From assembly GCA_026874595.1 (NCBI GenBank), contig CM049310.1, positions 68,030,056 through 68,094,055 of the forward strand: a stretch of DNA of 64,000 nucleotides. The letters run 5' to 3'. How positions within the stretch are numbered: position 1 is the first letter of the stretch; every line of letters begins with the position of its first letter. The position numbers and the translations under genes were made by a program. This document shows, piece by piece, positions 44,263 to 57,278 of the stretch. Below the pieces are notes generated by a model that was given only the letters and a program-made list of their open reading frames with translations, ran no database searches and had not been told where the DNA came from. The stretch comes from Sipunculus nudus (lineage: Eukaryota > Annelida > Sipuncula > Golfingiida > Sipunculidae).

Positions 44263-46677
44263 TTTTTTTTTTTTTTAATGAAACAATAACATTACATCTT
44301 GTTAACAGTTACAAACTTGAAAACATACAATTACATGCACAGGTACTTGTAACACATACATCATTACATAGCCAAAAATACAAAGCATAAATTACATGCC
44401 TAATAGACATAACATGCTTAACAACTCTACACACGTGATATTTTATTGAAAATTGATTGTAAGTTTCAGTTATTGTCAGCCAATATAAACAAATTATTTA
44501 GTGTGCCCCATTTTTTTCTATGAGAGGCGGTTTTACTATTTTTTGCTGCAATTTTCTTCTCAGTGTTGTAGATCTTTTCAATATATAGTTTTAAATTAGT
44601 GAAAACCGGTTTTGCATTATTACACTTACGAGTGTATGTGTATCTCTTTATAAGAAGGAACAACATATCAGTCATACAGTTATTGGTTTTGTTAAAAATT
44701 ACAGTTGTTTCATTAAAAAGTTCTTCATTCACCATGATATGAAATCTTGACAGCCAGTTCTTCATTTGGGAAATTAGTTTTTGTGTTTCTCTACAGTCAT
44801 AAAATAAATGTAGCAAAGTTTCCTTCTCAGACATGCATAAAGAGCAAAGTGTGGTTTCTTTTTTTCCAATAAGATATAAAAAAGGGTTTAAGGCTATACA
44901 TCTGTGAAGTATTTTGAACTGGAACATTCTTAAATCTTCTGATATTGTTATTTTTTTTATGTTCTTAAAGGCCTCAAATAGGAGATCATGGTAATCACCG
45001 TTTAAATCTCTGTTCCATTTTTCTATAATTTTCAAGGGTTTGGTATATATATTAAGTACTAATTCTGTATATACTGTATGTGTTACCCTTTTCATCTCAA
45101 TGATTCTTTCAAGATTTGATTTATATGTGGGATTTGAATGAAGTTCATTCCTGATTACCATTTTCCTCCAATGAGATGGAATTGCATCTATAATGCTCAT
45201 ATATTGCATTTTATTTATACTTATATGAAACTTCTCTTTTAATTCAGTGTGGGATAAAAATAAATATTTATTTCCCTTTTGCTTAGTGATGTCTTTAATA
45301 CATGTTATTCCTGCTTTATGCAAAGTTTCATTATAAACAATATTATTGCCTACTTTTATATGAGAATTAAAGAGTATTACTTCTGATAATATTTCATCAC
45401 ATGAGTTTACATTTTTAAAGTTATATTTCCCCCATATCTCAAGTACTTCTTTCCAGAATGTATGGCATGTTTTCTTGAAATAACTGAAGTCTTGAGATTT
45501 TAAGTTGCATTTGAATATAAAAGGGCCTAATTTTTTAAGCTGCACATTAACTATTTGTCTCCATCCATCATCAATTGGTCCAGAAACAAATCTATTGATC
45601 CATGCAATTTTTAATGCTGCCATTTTGGATTTTAAATGAGTCATGCTTAGCCCCCCTTTATCTAATGGTGCAATTAATGTTGATCTGTTTATTTTATCCT
45701 GCTTTCCCCATATGAACTTATACAACAAATATTCAATTTCTTTAATATAACTTGATGAAGGATTTGGCAGAACTTGTAAGGCATATATTAACTGTGACAA
45801 GATATGAGTTTTTATAATAGCTATTTTACCTGATAGTGTCATTGATCTTGTTGACCATATATTTACAGTTGATTTTATTTTACTCAGAATTTCTTTGTAA
45901 TTGATATCTTTCATTATCCGCCAGTCTGGATGTAAGTAAATACCCAGAATTTTAATAGGATTTGTACACCATTTCAGTCCCAAATTCTGTATATTCTGAT
46001 TTACATTATTGATTTCCTGATCCAGTACTGGAATAATTACAGTTTTGTCCAAGTTTACCTTAAGGCCTGATATTTCCTGAAAATGTTTAAATGTTGAAAT
46101 AGCTTCCTTTATTGAATGATAACCTCCGGTCAAAAACAGAGCGGTATCGTCAGCATATTGAATTAATTTGTGTTCTCTATCTCCAACTGTTATACCACTA
46201 ATTTTTGAATTATTCCGAATTTTAATTGCTAATATTTCAGAAGCTAAAATAAATAAATATGGAGACAAAGGACATCCTTGTCTAACGCCACGAGTTATTG
46301 TGAAATAATCTGATACCCAACCTCTGTTTATTATACAACTGCTGATATCAGAATAGAGAATATTTATCCATTTTTTAAATATATTTCCAAAATTAAATAA
46401 ATCTAAAGTTTTTTGAATGTGGGTCCATTCTAAGAAATCGAAAGCTTTTTCAAAATCTATAGATATGAAATAGCTCTCTATATAGTGTTTTTTTGAATAG
46501 GCAAATAAGTCTGTGATTTTTTAAATATTTTCTCCAATATATCTATTTTTAATAAATCCTGTTTGGTCTGGACTTATTAATTTTTCTAGTACATTTTTAA
46601 GTCTATTAGCTAGAGTTTTAGCGATAATCTTATAATCAGTATTTAACATTGAAAGGGGACGCCAATTCTCAATTATT
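44263..46677 (-). mobile_element. 5'-truncated L1-like non-LTR retrotransposon with target duplication
   Basis: On the minus strand the reverse transcriptase begins at [14 protein letters not shown], followed by motif A DFEKAFDFLEW, then GVRQGCPLSPYLF and the catalytic YADD. A thumb region and a C-terminal CSLC-x8-H-x4-C cysteine motif follow. The frame is open for 684 residues (46520-44466), with one in-frame TAA upstream at 46521-46523. After about 190 bp of 3' UTR comes a 14-nt A-tail (T's at 44263-44276). A perfect 14-bp duplication, GGCTAAATAATGTT, flanks it (44249-44262, 46678-46691). The 5' half (ORF1, endonuclease) is absent, so it is dead on arrival but young. The L1/Tx1-type assignment is from motif wording. 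Confidence 0.9.
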
Positions 46678-46691
46678 GGCTAAATAATGTT

Positions 46692-48060
46692 ATAAGATCA
46701 GATATATATGTGGTGTATGTTCAATAGAACATCCTAATCCTGTTCCCAACCTGCCTTGCTCAAGCACTGTTTAGGTATTGTCACAGATTCTATTGGCAAA
46801 TCCCTCATCACGTTCTCTTGAAAACTTGTTTGAGATTGGAACTGCTTGTGTGTATGCATTTCTATATGATAACTGAAGGCATTTTGACATTACAATCAGC
46901 TGCATAATGATGAACATTTTCAGATTCATTAAAATATAGCAACAACTAGGGGTGTTTTAAAACCCCTTTTTGTGCATTATTTAAGGGGAAGTCTTGGCAC
47001 TTTCCTGGAGAAAGATCACAAATTTCAAACCGGTAATAGTACAACAGCACAATTACTTTTTTTGATGTACTATGACAAAGGGTTAATTACTTTATTCTTG
47101 TTTCAGAACTTATTTCAGTTTACAAAAGTAAATGTGTACCATTTGCAGAGATTGTAATACTTTGAAATTTTAAACTTTCAAACAGAAAGGCATAAATACA
47201 AGTTTGCCTTTCCACAGAAAAAATTGCCTTTCCAATTGCCACCAAGGATGCATCAAATCAAATTTTCAGACACACTTCACTCAGTGCAAAGCCTGCTTTA
47301 GCCTGCTTTAGCCAGCGGTTAAAGCTGGGGGTGGCTCTTACCGGCCAACCCTGCAAAAGTTGTCCACTACAATGTCCAATACATCTGTTCACACATACCG
47401 GTACTGAAAGACTTTTGCTAAAATGTTTTTTTTTCAAGCAGACATATTCATAAGCATTTTTTATCAAAATGTTTAACTTTGTTTACCAAAGCATGGCTGT
47501 TATTTCATAGTTAAAGGTCCAATAATTCTGCCAAAAATCATTTAAGTAAACTTGAACAAAGACCACCCAAGAATCATTTCTGTGCAATGTTACAGAAGTT
47601 GAAACAACAGTTTTGCAGAAGAAGACTATTGCAGCCCTCAGTTTGAAACGGCTTACACAAGACCAACCTCAGCTTTCAATGACTACCAAAGATCAATGAA
47701 CCAAATCTTTACTTATACAATTGAAAGAAACCTACCCTTGGATAATTCTTGTGAAAAATTAAACCATTCAGCTTGACAGTTTCCCATTAATACATTTTTA
47801 AGCTGAAAGAGCCTAAAATTACACAGTTTTTGCCTGTAAAAAACAGGTCAATGTAGATGGCACCTAAAAAACTGCAATTGCAACTAGAAATTTCTGGCAT
47901 TGGAGATGCCATAGTATCCCCAGACAAATAAAGCATTCCCCCTTTTTTAATAGCTTCTTCTGAAATATATATTGACACGTGACAGGGTCAGAGTCACAAA
48001 TACTTGTCCGACATCTTGACTTGGCGATTGAAGGAAACAGATGCAGTACTTCAAAATTAA
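46692..48060. other. Unassigned DNA with a fragment of the 43.3-kb repeat
   Basis: 47286-47376 matches the right end of the repeat at 43317-44122. 47385-47430 resembles the T-rich end of the duplicated block at 6883-7450. Otherwise nothing is recognised. Confidence 0.4.
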
Positions 48061-49640
48061 AAGGATTCTTCCTTTTTTAATGGGACATAAAAAGTCAAGT
48101 TTGAAATCCATATAACAATTAAGCTGGAATTATCATCTGGAAACTACTTTTTGGACAGATGGCTCTCATGACCTTGACCTCTGACCTCATGACCCAAAAA
48201 TGGATAGAGTTCTTGCCTTATTGATGAGACATATATCAGTCAAGTTTGAAATCAATATATCAATCCAATCCAGAACTAGAATACTGGTAGTCGACAAGCG
48301 ACTATGTGTATCTGCCCAAATCAGAGTGGTACATGTGAAGTGGTGAAAGGATATAGAGGTAAACGCCACCTGTCATATTAACAAAAAAAATCTATCCAAG
48401 ATGTATACACGTGCAAAATTTCATGTGAATAAGTCCAACCACTGCAGAGATATGCATGATTTTATCCCAAGGCAGACAAACAGATGAACACTGTGCAAAA
48501 ACAGTTGCAGGTGCGGCCACTAGTTTTGAGTATAATAAAGGGCTATGTTAGGCCAATACACATGCAAAATTTCAGGTTGATATGTCAAACCAGTCCTGAG
48601 ATATTAGCATGGTTGTCTGGAGCATAAATGGGGAGGTAGGTGGCGCCACCTGTCACAAAAATGGAAAAACTATCCAAGGTGAATAAACATGTAAAATTTC
48701 AGCCAAATCAGTCAAACGAGTCCTGAGATATCAGCATGGACGTCTACACTGCAAACAAATAGGTAGGTGGCGCTGTAATTATCAATGATACCTGTTATAT
48801 CAACGAAAATCTATCCAAGATGTATAAAATGTGCAAAATTTCAGGAGAATAAGTCCAACCACTGCAGAGATATGCATGATTTTATCCAAAGGCAGATAAA
48901 CAGATGGCCACTGTGCAAAAAATGATTGCAGGTGGCGCCACCAGTTTTGGGTATGAAAAAGGGCTATGTTAGACCTATACATATGTTAAATATCAGCTGA
49001 TCTGTCAAACCAGTCCTGAGATATTAGCATGAATGTCTGGAGCGTAAATTGAGAGGTAGGTGGCGCCACTTGTCACAAAAATCGAAAACCTATCCAAGAT
49101 GTTTAAATGTGCAAAATTTCAGCACGATTGGTCAAATGAGTCCAGAGATATGGGGGTTTATGTGTGAACACAGACACACAGATGGACGCAGAGTGCAGAG
49201 GAAAGGTCAGAGGTCAAAACAAAATCGGGGCGCAGCAGTTCACATGTGACCCGAACATTATCCTGGGTTTCATAAAATTCTGCCCAGCAGTTACGGAGGA
49301 GTTCTCTGGACACCTACCCTGCCGCGACGGCGGGCTGAAAACATAGTATCCGCAAAACTCTGTTTTGGCGGATACAATTATCATCTGGAAACCAATTTTA
49401 AACAGACGGCTTCTGTGACCCTCACAGGATTTTGATAGGAATCTTTCTCTATTGCAGGTGAGCTATATGTTCAAGATGGAAGATCTGGGTTGAAAAGTTT
49501 GGCTTAAAATGCAGCCACAATATTTTTAAAGATGTGAGTCCTGTGACCTTGACCTTTGACCTCATGACCTAAGAACCTATAGGATTCTAATTTTAGTGGT
49601 GGGCCTTACATAAGTCAAGTTTGAAATCAATATGGCTATC
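48060..49640. repeat. AGGTCA-type tandem array interrupted by a family B element
   Basis: Units contain CAAGTTTGAAAT, CATCTGGAAAC and TGACCTTTGACCTCATGACC words. They occur before (48060-48275) and after (49378-49640) the B element. 49544-49570 holds four AGGTCA half-sites on the minus strand with spacers 2, 1 and 0, the same layout as at 32708-32734. Confidence 0.65.
48276..49377 (+). mobile_element. Family B element, fourth copy, in a tandem host array
   Basis: The 5' palindrome is GTAGTCGACAAGCGACTA, then TGTGTATCTGCC. The core has GGTGGCGCCACC near 48638, 48931 and 49059. The 3' end is GTATCCGCAAAACTCTGTTT then GGCGGATACAA. The neighbouring unbroken host unit gives the empty site (GGAA|TTATCATCTGG); the insertion lies between AA and TT without duplication, as in the helicase copy. 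Confidence 0.8.
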
Positions 49641-50177
49641 AGTACTGAAGATATCATAGTGATTGTGATTTTCAAAAAATACAGAAATTTCAAGGTCAAG
49701 GCCACTCTCATTGTAATGGTAATGACCCAAATTTAAACAAACCTCATCCAATAACCCATCTCTCTACATATGCATAATATGAAAGAAATCTGTCCATTAG
49801 TTTTTGACTTATAATGCTCACAGTACTGTGAAGAAGCAATGATTGGGGTATTAAAAGGTGTAAAAACAAGAAAAGGATAATAGGTGGTGCCACCAGTTTC
49901 CGGCATATCACAAGGCCATCGAAGATCTTCGGTCACCTTGATTTTTGGACCAGTCCATGCAAGCTTTCTTGAGATATTTAAGAATTTGTGCCTTTTTTCA
50001 GCAACTAGTGGCCCATGGGCCATGACGCTCAGCTGAATGTCAGGAATGTTGAACAATAAGCAAAATGACTGCCTGAGTGCAAAAAAATCATGAATTTTGT
50101 GAAGAGTCCTTAGAAAAGGGTTTTAGTGGGCTTTTGGACAGATGACCACTTCATTTGAAGGTCTCATAAATAGAAAA
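49641..50177. repeat. Repeat block shared with 54900-55200, plus degraded A 5' end
   Basis: 49795-49995 is closely similar to 55010-55200 (CACAGTACTGTGAAGAAGCA, then the GGTGGTGCCACC variant, then GGCATATCACAAGGCCATC). Near 50008 a changed A palindrome (GGCCCATGGGCC) is followed by GACGCTCAGCTGA. Confidence 0.5.
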
Positions 50178-51356
50178 CTAGATGTGTCGGAACGACACAA
50201 ATGCCCCCGCCTTGGGCAAATTAGAAACATTTGTTAAATTTTGAAAAAAATTTTAAGTTCAGTAGGTGTCATATGGTCAAAATTAGGTCAACAAGGGCAA
50301 AATGCAAACGCGATCTGTTACGGGTCATTATCAAGCAACACACCAAAAATCAGGCCAGTATCTGCAGGCACTGTGAAAAAAAGTCCATACATGTGCATTT
50401 TCCATAAAAATTTCTGTCTTTCATGAAATTTTCTATGTTTAGGAGCCGTAAAACAATCAAAAGTAGGTCATGAAACGCGAACTCGATCTGTAACTGTCAT
50501 TATCTGCCCACACATAAAAAATCAGGGTGGTATCAGCAGGCACTGAGGAAAAAAAGTCAGTACATATGCATTTGTTATGAAAATTTCTATTTTTCATGAA
50601 ACTTTCTATGTTCAGGAGCAGTCAAATGGTCAAAAGTAGGTCAACTCAGACAAAACAAGAACTTGATCTGTAACTGGTCATTATCTGCCTACACACCAAA
50701 AATCAGGCCAGTATCTGCAGGTATTGCAAAAAAAAAGTCAGTACATGTGTATTTGTCATGAAAATTTATATTTTTCATGAAATTTTCTATGTTCAGGAGC
50801 CGTAAACGGTCAAAAGTAGGTCAACTGGGAAGAAACGCAAACTCGATCTGTAACTCATCAATATCTGCCCACACACCAAAAATCAGGCCAATATCTGTAG
50901 GCACTGCTAAAAAAAGTCTGTACATGTGTACTTGTCATGAAAATTTATAATTTTCATGAAATTTTCTAAGTTAAGAAGCCATTAAACGTACAAAAGTAGG
51001 TCAACTGGGACAAAACGCGAACTCGATCAGTAACTGGTCATTGTCTGCCTACACACCAAAAATCAGGCCAATATCTGCAGGCACTGCAAAAAAAAAGTCC
51101 GTACATGTGTATTTGTCTATTTTTCATGAAATTTTCTAAGTTTAGGAGCCGTAAAATGGTCAAAAGTAGGTCAACCGTGACGAAACTCGAACTCGATCTG
51201 TAACTGGTCATTATCTGCCCACACACCAAAAATCAGGCCAATATCTGCAGGCATAGCGAAAAAAAATCCGTACAACTGTTTGATTTCGGAATGACGGAAT
51301 GACGGACATGGGTAAAACTATATGCCCCGGCCACTTTGTGGCGGGGGCATAAAAAA
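50178..51356 (+). mobile_element. Family C element with ~178-bp tandem core and GC-rich terminal hairpin
   Basis: The 5' end has the palindrome GTGTCG-gaa-CGACAC (50184-50198) followed by S, ATGCCCCCGCC. The core is about six units of 170-180 bp, each with CAAAAGTAGGTCAA, CACACACCAAAAATCAGG and GCAGGCACTG. A GGAATGACGGAATGACGGAC stretch precedes the 3' hairpin at 51321-51351 (TATGCCCC-GGCCAC / GTGGC-GGGGGCATA), followed by A's. No coding capacity and no target duplication are visible. It appears inserted in A-related DNA. Confidence 0.75.
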
Positions 51357-51797
51357 TGTGTAAAAATTTGAAAAAAATACAGGAAGTGCCACCAGATGTC
51401 AAGTATAAAGATTCTAGGTCAAGGGGTTACAAATTGTGCCCTGTTACAAGATGAGGCTTAATTTGAAGGTCTAAAAATAGATAAAAACAAAGATATTTGC
51501 CTAGAACCTCCCAGGATATTGTGTTAGAAGATTCTACACCTAACAGATATGATTTGTGCCCATCTGACATTCAGGGTGCTCAAAAATCATGTTTTCGGCC
51601 TGTAGATCACAAAATATACATCATCATGACCTAATTTCAGGATTACAAGGAGATTTGCCCAGGAACTCCCTGGATGTACAGTTAGAAGTTTCTAGGTCTA
51701 ACGGTTATGATTTGTGCCCTGTTAACGGCCGGACTGATGCCGGACAAAGGGTGACTATATAGCTCAGATGACTTACAGTCAGCTGAGCTAAAAATCG
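51357..51797 (+). mobile_element. Family A-like 3' portion
   Basis: It contains CAGGTTTCCA/CAGGATTACAAGGAGA-type units and ends in an intact hairpin at 51760-51790 (TAGCTCAGATGACTTACAGT then CAGCTGAGCTA). Its ACGG-type stretch is nearly absent. The 5' end is unclear because the C element lies upstream. Confidence 0.5.
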
Positions 51798-52104
51798 AAA
51801 AAATACAGGTGGCACCACCAGACTGCAGAAACTGATGAAACATTCCATGATCAATATCCATGCAAAGAATCATGGTGATTAATGCAATAGTTGTTCAGGT
51901 ACTTGAGCTTTTGTATCAAATTTTCCATTATTCTGGGGGGTACTTCGGAGCCCCATAGCTCAGAGTTTATGGGTAGCAGAAACCTAATTTCAGGTTTCCA
52001 ATGAGACTTTTCATGGGCCTCCCCGCAGGTCAAGTGAGAAGCTTCTAGGTCCAGTCGTTATGATTTGTGACCTGTTTACAGATGACCACTTCTTAAGAGG
52101 TCTC
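51798..52104. repeat. Repeat segment shared with 54500-54780 and 7700-7960
   Basis: It starts with the variant GGTGGCACCACC at about 51806 followed by AGACTGCAGAAACTGATGAA, then TTTTGTATCAAATTTTCCAT and CTGGGGGGTAC. The same string of words is found at 54521 onward and, inverted, near 7650-7800. Confidence 0.5.
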
Positions 52105-54485
52105 AACAAGGGACCTATGGGTCACGACGCTCAGCTGTTATATATGATAAAAAAATATTATTTAGAAATGAGGCACATGCTGGTTTTGTGTGGTAATAAA
52201 TATAAATATATAAATGAAATATAACTGATATGATTATTAAAATAATATTAAAGAATATATTCATGAATGCATTCATGAATACATTTTGAAAGTATTTGCA
52301 CGAGTATTCATATATTTTCATTTTTACCTGAATTCCCATTCTTTATGCAAGAAATTTTATAATGGAGTACAAAATCATATTCGTATTTAAATACAATTAC
52401 AAAGTATTTGCACCATGTCTGGAATTTATTCAGTTTTCACCAAACAATGATGTTGAGAATCCAGAATATACCAAATTCACACATTTAAATAATGATCATA
52501 AGTATCTGGTGTTATGGCTTTTATTTATATTAAAAAATAACTAAAAAATTCATTCTGGACTAATTTCACATCAATGTACACACTAGACACAGCAGGAATC
52601 GAGATTAATATTATCAACTGCATCTTTTTCTAATTTCCTTCATATGATCCCTAATGATTAGTAATGAATAATATGATTTACTTCTTTATCATTAAAATTG
52701 AACTGAAAAATGCCATAGGTGACTGCATGGTGTTATTTGGAATATGTGACATTCTACCCATCGATACAAGATTCTTATATCATCAGTAACTGCAAGTTAA
52801 TTTCCTGTTATTATAAACTAACAAATTCCTTTTCTATTTTTCTTTAATTTGTTATTAAAAACCAATAAAAATTTATTAATTTATTGTTTTTTGTTATGTT
52901 CCTGGTTAAAACTACTAGATGAGTTGGGTTGGACACCTGGATCAACTGTGGCTGGCCATAAGCTGCCTGGATTCCATGTATGCCTCGCCTCAAGCGTGCA
53001 TAATTTGATGAAAGGTCAACAAGGTCAACATACAGGTGACTCAAGAGGGGCTGGAGAGAGCCAAAGTCTGACAGGGTCTCATAAAAAACATTAATAAAAG
53101 CTACAATTTTGGCCAATTTCTTTCAGCTTTTTTAAACTGAAAAGCTGAAATGCTTATGTGTGCATGATATGAAAATTATATCAACAGTGCTCACGGGAAA
53201 CAAACGTGCCATGGTCACAGTTGGGCAAAATTTAAGGTATAAATTTTATATTTATACTAAATAAAATTTGAAAAATTCAGAACTAATTTTGGGTATTCAA
53301 TTGAATCTTGATTAAATAATGTTACATCCCTGACAAAAAAATCTCTAGCTTCAGCAATGCTCTTGTTAAGGGAGTAAATATATTTCTTGATTTTTTACAA
53401 AGTGCATTATGTTTGGGCCCATAACTTAAAACAATTACACAATACTGACATCATTCTGGCATGTGCATAGAGAATGAAAAATATGTATATTATTTATGAT
53501 TAAAGTCAGATCAGTGGTTTTGATATTAGGCAGTCTTGAAGTGTAACAATGGGATTTTAATGGAAAAATGAAGTTTTTCATTAATATCTCTAATGTCCTA
53601 GTGACCAAATTCTTGGCATGGTAGGGCATTTTGGAGACATCTAACTGTATGCCGAATTTAAGGAACTTAGAGCTGAAGCTGGGGAGCTGAGCTCTTGCAA
53701 ACTGCAAAACACTAGCTTGATGTAAACAATATGTTACATGGTGCTTGAAAACTTGATTAAAATCTACAGTTTTTGATCAACTGGTTTCAAATTTTTGGTG
53801 TTAACAGTTGAAATGCTAACAAAAACAGGCTGTGAAAATTAAATCCACAGTACTTACAGGAAAAAAACGTGCCATGGTCAAAGTTGGGCAAAATTTAAGG
53901 TACCAATTTTTTATTTTTATTAATATTTTAAAAAATTTAAAAGATTTTCATCTAATTTTGGGTATACAATTTAATTTTGATTAATTAAAGTTATATTACT
54001 GGAAAAAAGGTCCATAGCATTAAAATTTTTTGTGTTAAGTGATCAAATATCTTTTCTGATTTTTTACAAAATGCATTATGTTTGGGCCCATAACTTTTTT
54101 AAATTGAATAATACAGACATAATTTCTGGCATGTACATAGGAACTATATAGAGGAATATTTATGGTAAATATGAGGTAAAACAGATGAGTGGTTTTGATA
54201 TTAGGCAGTCCTGAAGTGTGAAAATAGGTTTTTAATAAAAATTTGAGGTTTTTCCTTAATTTCTCAAAGGAACGAAGTTGCAAACACCCAGTTTTCGGCT
54301 TGGAAGGAGATCTTGGGGACATCTAACATTATGCCGAATGTTGGATTCCTAGGTCTTACGGTTTCAAAACGTGCCACATCTACGGACGGATGGACGGACG
54401 GACTGACGGACGGACAGACGGACGGACGACGGACAATGGACCACGACTATAGCTCAGATGACTTATAGTCAGCTGAGCTAAAAAT
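52105..54485 (+). mobile_element. Family A element, long complete copy (2.4 kb)
   Basis: The 5' end is GACCTATGGGTC and S (52105-52137). The interior is collinear with 33061-34195 and then with 1-198. The 3' part has an ACGG array (54373-54430) and an intact hairpin at 54450-54480. A junction of two A interiors near 53650-53820 suggests it is a composite. The 90-residue and 81-residue open frames inside it recur only with the repeat and are not genes. Confidence 0.65.
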
Positions 54486-54878
54486 AGAGAAAAAAATTTG
54501 TAAAAATTGAAAAAACATAGGTGGTGCCACCAGACTGCAGAAACTGATGAAACACTCCATGATCAATATCTATGCAAAAAATCATGGTGATCACTGCATT
54601 AGTTGTTCAGATAATTGAGCTTTTGTATCAAATTTTCCATTATTCTGGGGGGTACTCCGAAGCCCCATAGCTCGAAGAATATGGGTAACAGAGACCTAAT
54701 TTCAGGTTTCCAAGGAGATTTTTTATGAACCTCCCAGGATGTCAAGTAACAAGATTCTAGGTCCAGCAGTTACAGTTTGTGCCCTGTTAACAGACGGACG
54801 GCCTGACGGCCAGACGGACGACGGACAAAGAGTGATCGCTATAGCTCAGATGACTTACAGTCAGCTGAGCTAAAAATG
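54486..54878 (+). mobile_element. Short family A-like 3' segment
   Basis: It begins with a GGTGGTGCCACC variant unit and continues with the words shared with 51798-52104. It ends in an ACGG-type stretch and a third hairpin (54842-54872). With 51760 and 54450 this makes three intact A-type hairpins within 3.1 kb. Confidence 0.55.
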
Positions 54879-55340
54879 GACCTATTCAAGGTCAAGGTCA
54901 CTATCCTAGCAAAGGTCATGACCCCATTTTAAAAAGGCTTCATTCTCTTACCTATATCTATACAAATGTAAAGTTTGAAAAAGACCAGTGAAATATCTTT
55001 TTAGTTAGTTTTTGACTTATAATGCCCACAGTACTGTGAAGAAGCAATTACGGGGGTATTAAAAGGTGTAAAAACAAGAAAAGGATAATAGGTGGCGCCA
55101 CCAGTTTCTGGCATATCACAAGGCCATCAAAGTCACCTTGATTTTTGGACCAGTCCTTGCAAGCTTTCTTGAGATATCTAAGAATTTGTGCTTTTTTTCA
55201 GCAAAAATGGACCTATTCAAGGTCAAGGTCACTCTCCTAGCAAAGATCATGACCCCATTTTAAAAAAGGCTTCATTCTCTTACCTATATCTATACAAATG
55301 TAAAGTTTGAAAAAGATCAGTGAAATATTTTTTGAGTTAT
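54879..55340 (+). repeat. Tandem duplication, unit about 315 bp
   Basis: ATGGACCTATTCAAGGTCAA begins at about 54886 and again at about 55207. The second copy is cut at about 55340. The first contains an exact GGTGGCGCCACC near 55090. Confidence 0.6.
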
Positions 55341-55428
55341 CCCACTCACAAGATTTTTTTGTGGCGGCGGTGGCAGCGGGACCGTCGTGAAACCATTGTA
55401 TCCCGACTTTGTCTGGGGATACAATAAT
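55341..55428 (+). mobile_element. Family B element, 3' terminal fragment
   Basis: A GGCGGCGGTGGCAGCGGGAC stretch is followed by TTGTATCCCGACTTTGTCTG and GGGATACAA. It is a diverged B-type hairpin with only the last ~80 bp kept. Confidence 0.55.
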
Positions 55429-57206
55429 ACAATGAATTTACCATGAAAACACAACACCAAGCTGTTATAGTAGTCAGACTGCAGCACAAAGGCCTCTTCC
55501 AATCCTGGCACGGTGCCAAAGCTATTTATAGAACTGACATCGTCTTGGCCAGTGGCCAACATCCAGGCACTGGCAAATCTTGGCAATCTGCCAATGATAA
55601 GTGCTGCCATCTGTACACAAAAGTGGTCCCTACTAGAAATAACTTTGAAATAAATTTTCCCAATACAAAATGCTTTTCAGCTGACATTTTATAAAAAAAG
55701 AAATCTGGAATATATGAAAAATTATTACAGACACATACTGAGTGCCAAATTATAGTACTGATACATCTCACTGATGGCAAATTCTTGAATTGAGTATGGA
55801 TACCAATTATTTATAATCCATGTACACCCGTCTTTATGTAGCCACAGGGAGGTGTATACCCATGATTGTAATATTGCCTGGTATGATGAATAATTTAAAT
55901 AAAAAATCTAACTTTTTTATAAGCTTTAAATCAAAAATGGTCTTGTCAATATTAACCACAGATAACCGGGAATCTAAATGTCTACTTGGCATGATGTAAT
56001 ACATGCTGATAAACTGGTACCAGGCTAGATGTAACTGCTTCACACAGCTTACATATGGTAAAATGACACAATTCAATCTCCATAATTCAGCCAATAATCA
56101 TTCATGTGGAACCATTAAAGACAATTATTATAAAAATTATTTCTTAGGATTATTCTTGTAAAATATTAAACAAATTGGCTTCAGCGGCATCAGTCGAAAA
56201 ACCTTTTGCAGGTTTATAACTCATATCTATTAGGAAGATACAGCAAACTTCCCGTTACTCATCTGAAAAGCACTGAACCAAAACCATTTGAACAAACTTG
56301 TATTATCAACATCTGAGGTTAATTAATGTGTGAGATTTAAGAATTTGGCCCAGTGGTTTTTGAGAAGATCTTTTTGTAGCCACTGAGCTAAAATGGGCTA
56401 TTATTGCATATGACTAAATTCAGCTTTCCATAACTCAGCCAAAAGTCACTGAACAGAGACCATTTGAACAAACTTCAGAAAGCACTACCCTAGGATCATT
56501 TCTGTGCGATATTAAACACTTTAGTCACATGATTTCAGAGAAGAAGTTTTTTGTAGCCCTCAGTATGATACAGACACTAATGACCCCCGCACAATAAAGG
56601 CTGATGCAGGTGGCGCCACCAATACCTCAATTTCAGATATGACTCATGTCACCAACATTGGCATAATATTTGGTGATGATAGCTCCAGCCATTTCTGAGA
56701 TTGGAATTTTAGTATGCTTTTTTTGAAGGATGACTAAGTTTAACTTCCTGTAACTCGGCCAAAAATCACCGAACTGCAACCATTAGAACAAATCTGAGAG
56801 AAATTGTTTCTGGGATTATTTTTTGGGGGTGGGGGGTGCCTCCTCTATATTTTCCCCTGGTGATAAATTTAGTATTAAAAAAATATTACAAGTTTCTCAA
56901 AAAAAATTTTATTTGTGACTTAGAAATACATAATATCTGCATTTGAAAAACATGTTTACAAACTCAAATGCAAATACAGTGTAATGAGCAACTTTGCATT
57001 TGAGGCCATGAAAAAAAAATAACCTGTTCTACGGATTTGTCCCTCCCATTTTTGTTGACCTTTCTTTTTTAAAAGTGGGAACCAGGTGAATTAGTAATTC
57101 ACGCTCTTGCCTCAGTTCTTTAAAAGCACTCTACTTGGTGTGGAAAATCAACAAATTGCACCAATTCAAGCTTGCAAAATTCAACATATTTTGTCCTGAT
57201 AAATTA

Positions 57207-57210
<4 letters not shown>
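55429..57210. other. Unassigned DNA with one repeat segment
   Basis: 56600-56850 resembles 8840-9085 and carries an exact GGTGGCGCCACC near 56610. The rest has no recognised gene or element; open frames are short and unsupported. Confidence 0.4.

Positions 57211-57273
<63 letters not shown>
57211..57273. repeat. (AT)n microsatellite, about 31 units
   Basis: Uninterrupted AT dinucleotides. Confidence 0.95.
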
Positions 57274-57278
<5 letters not shown>

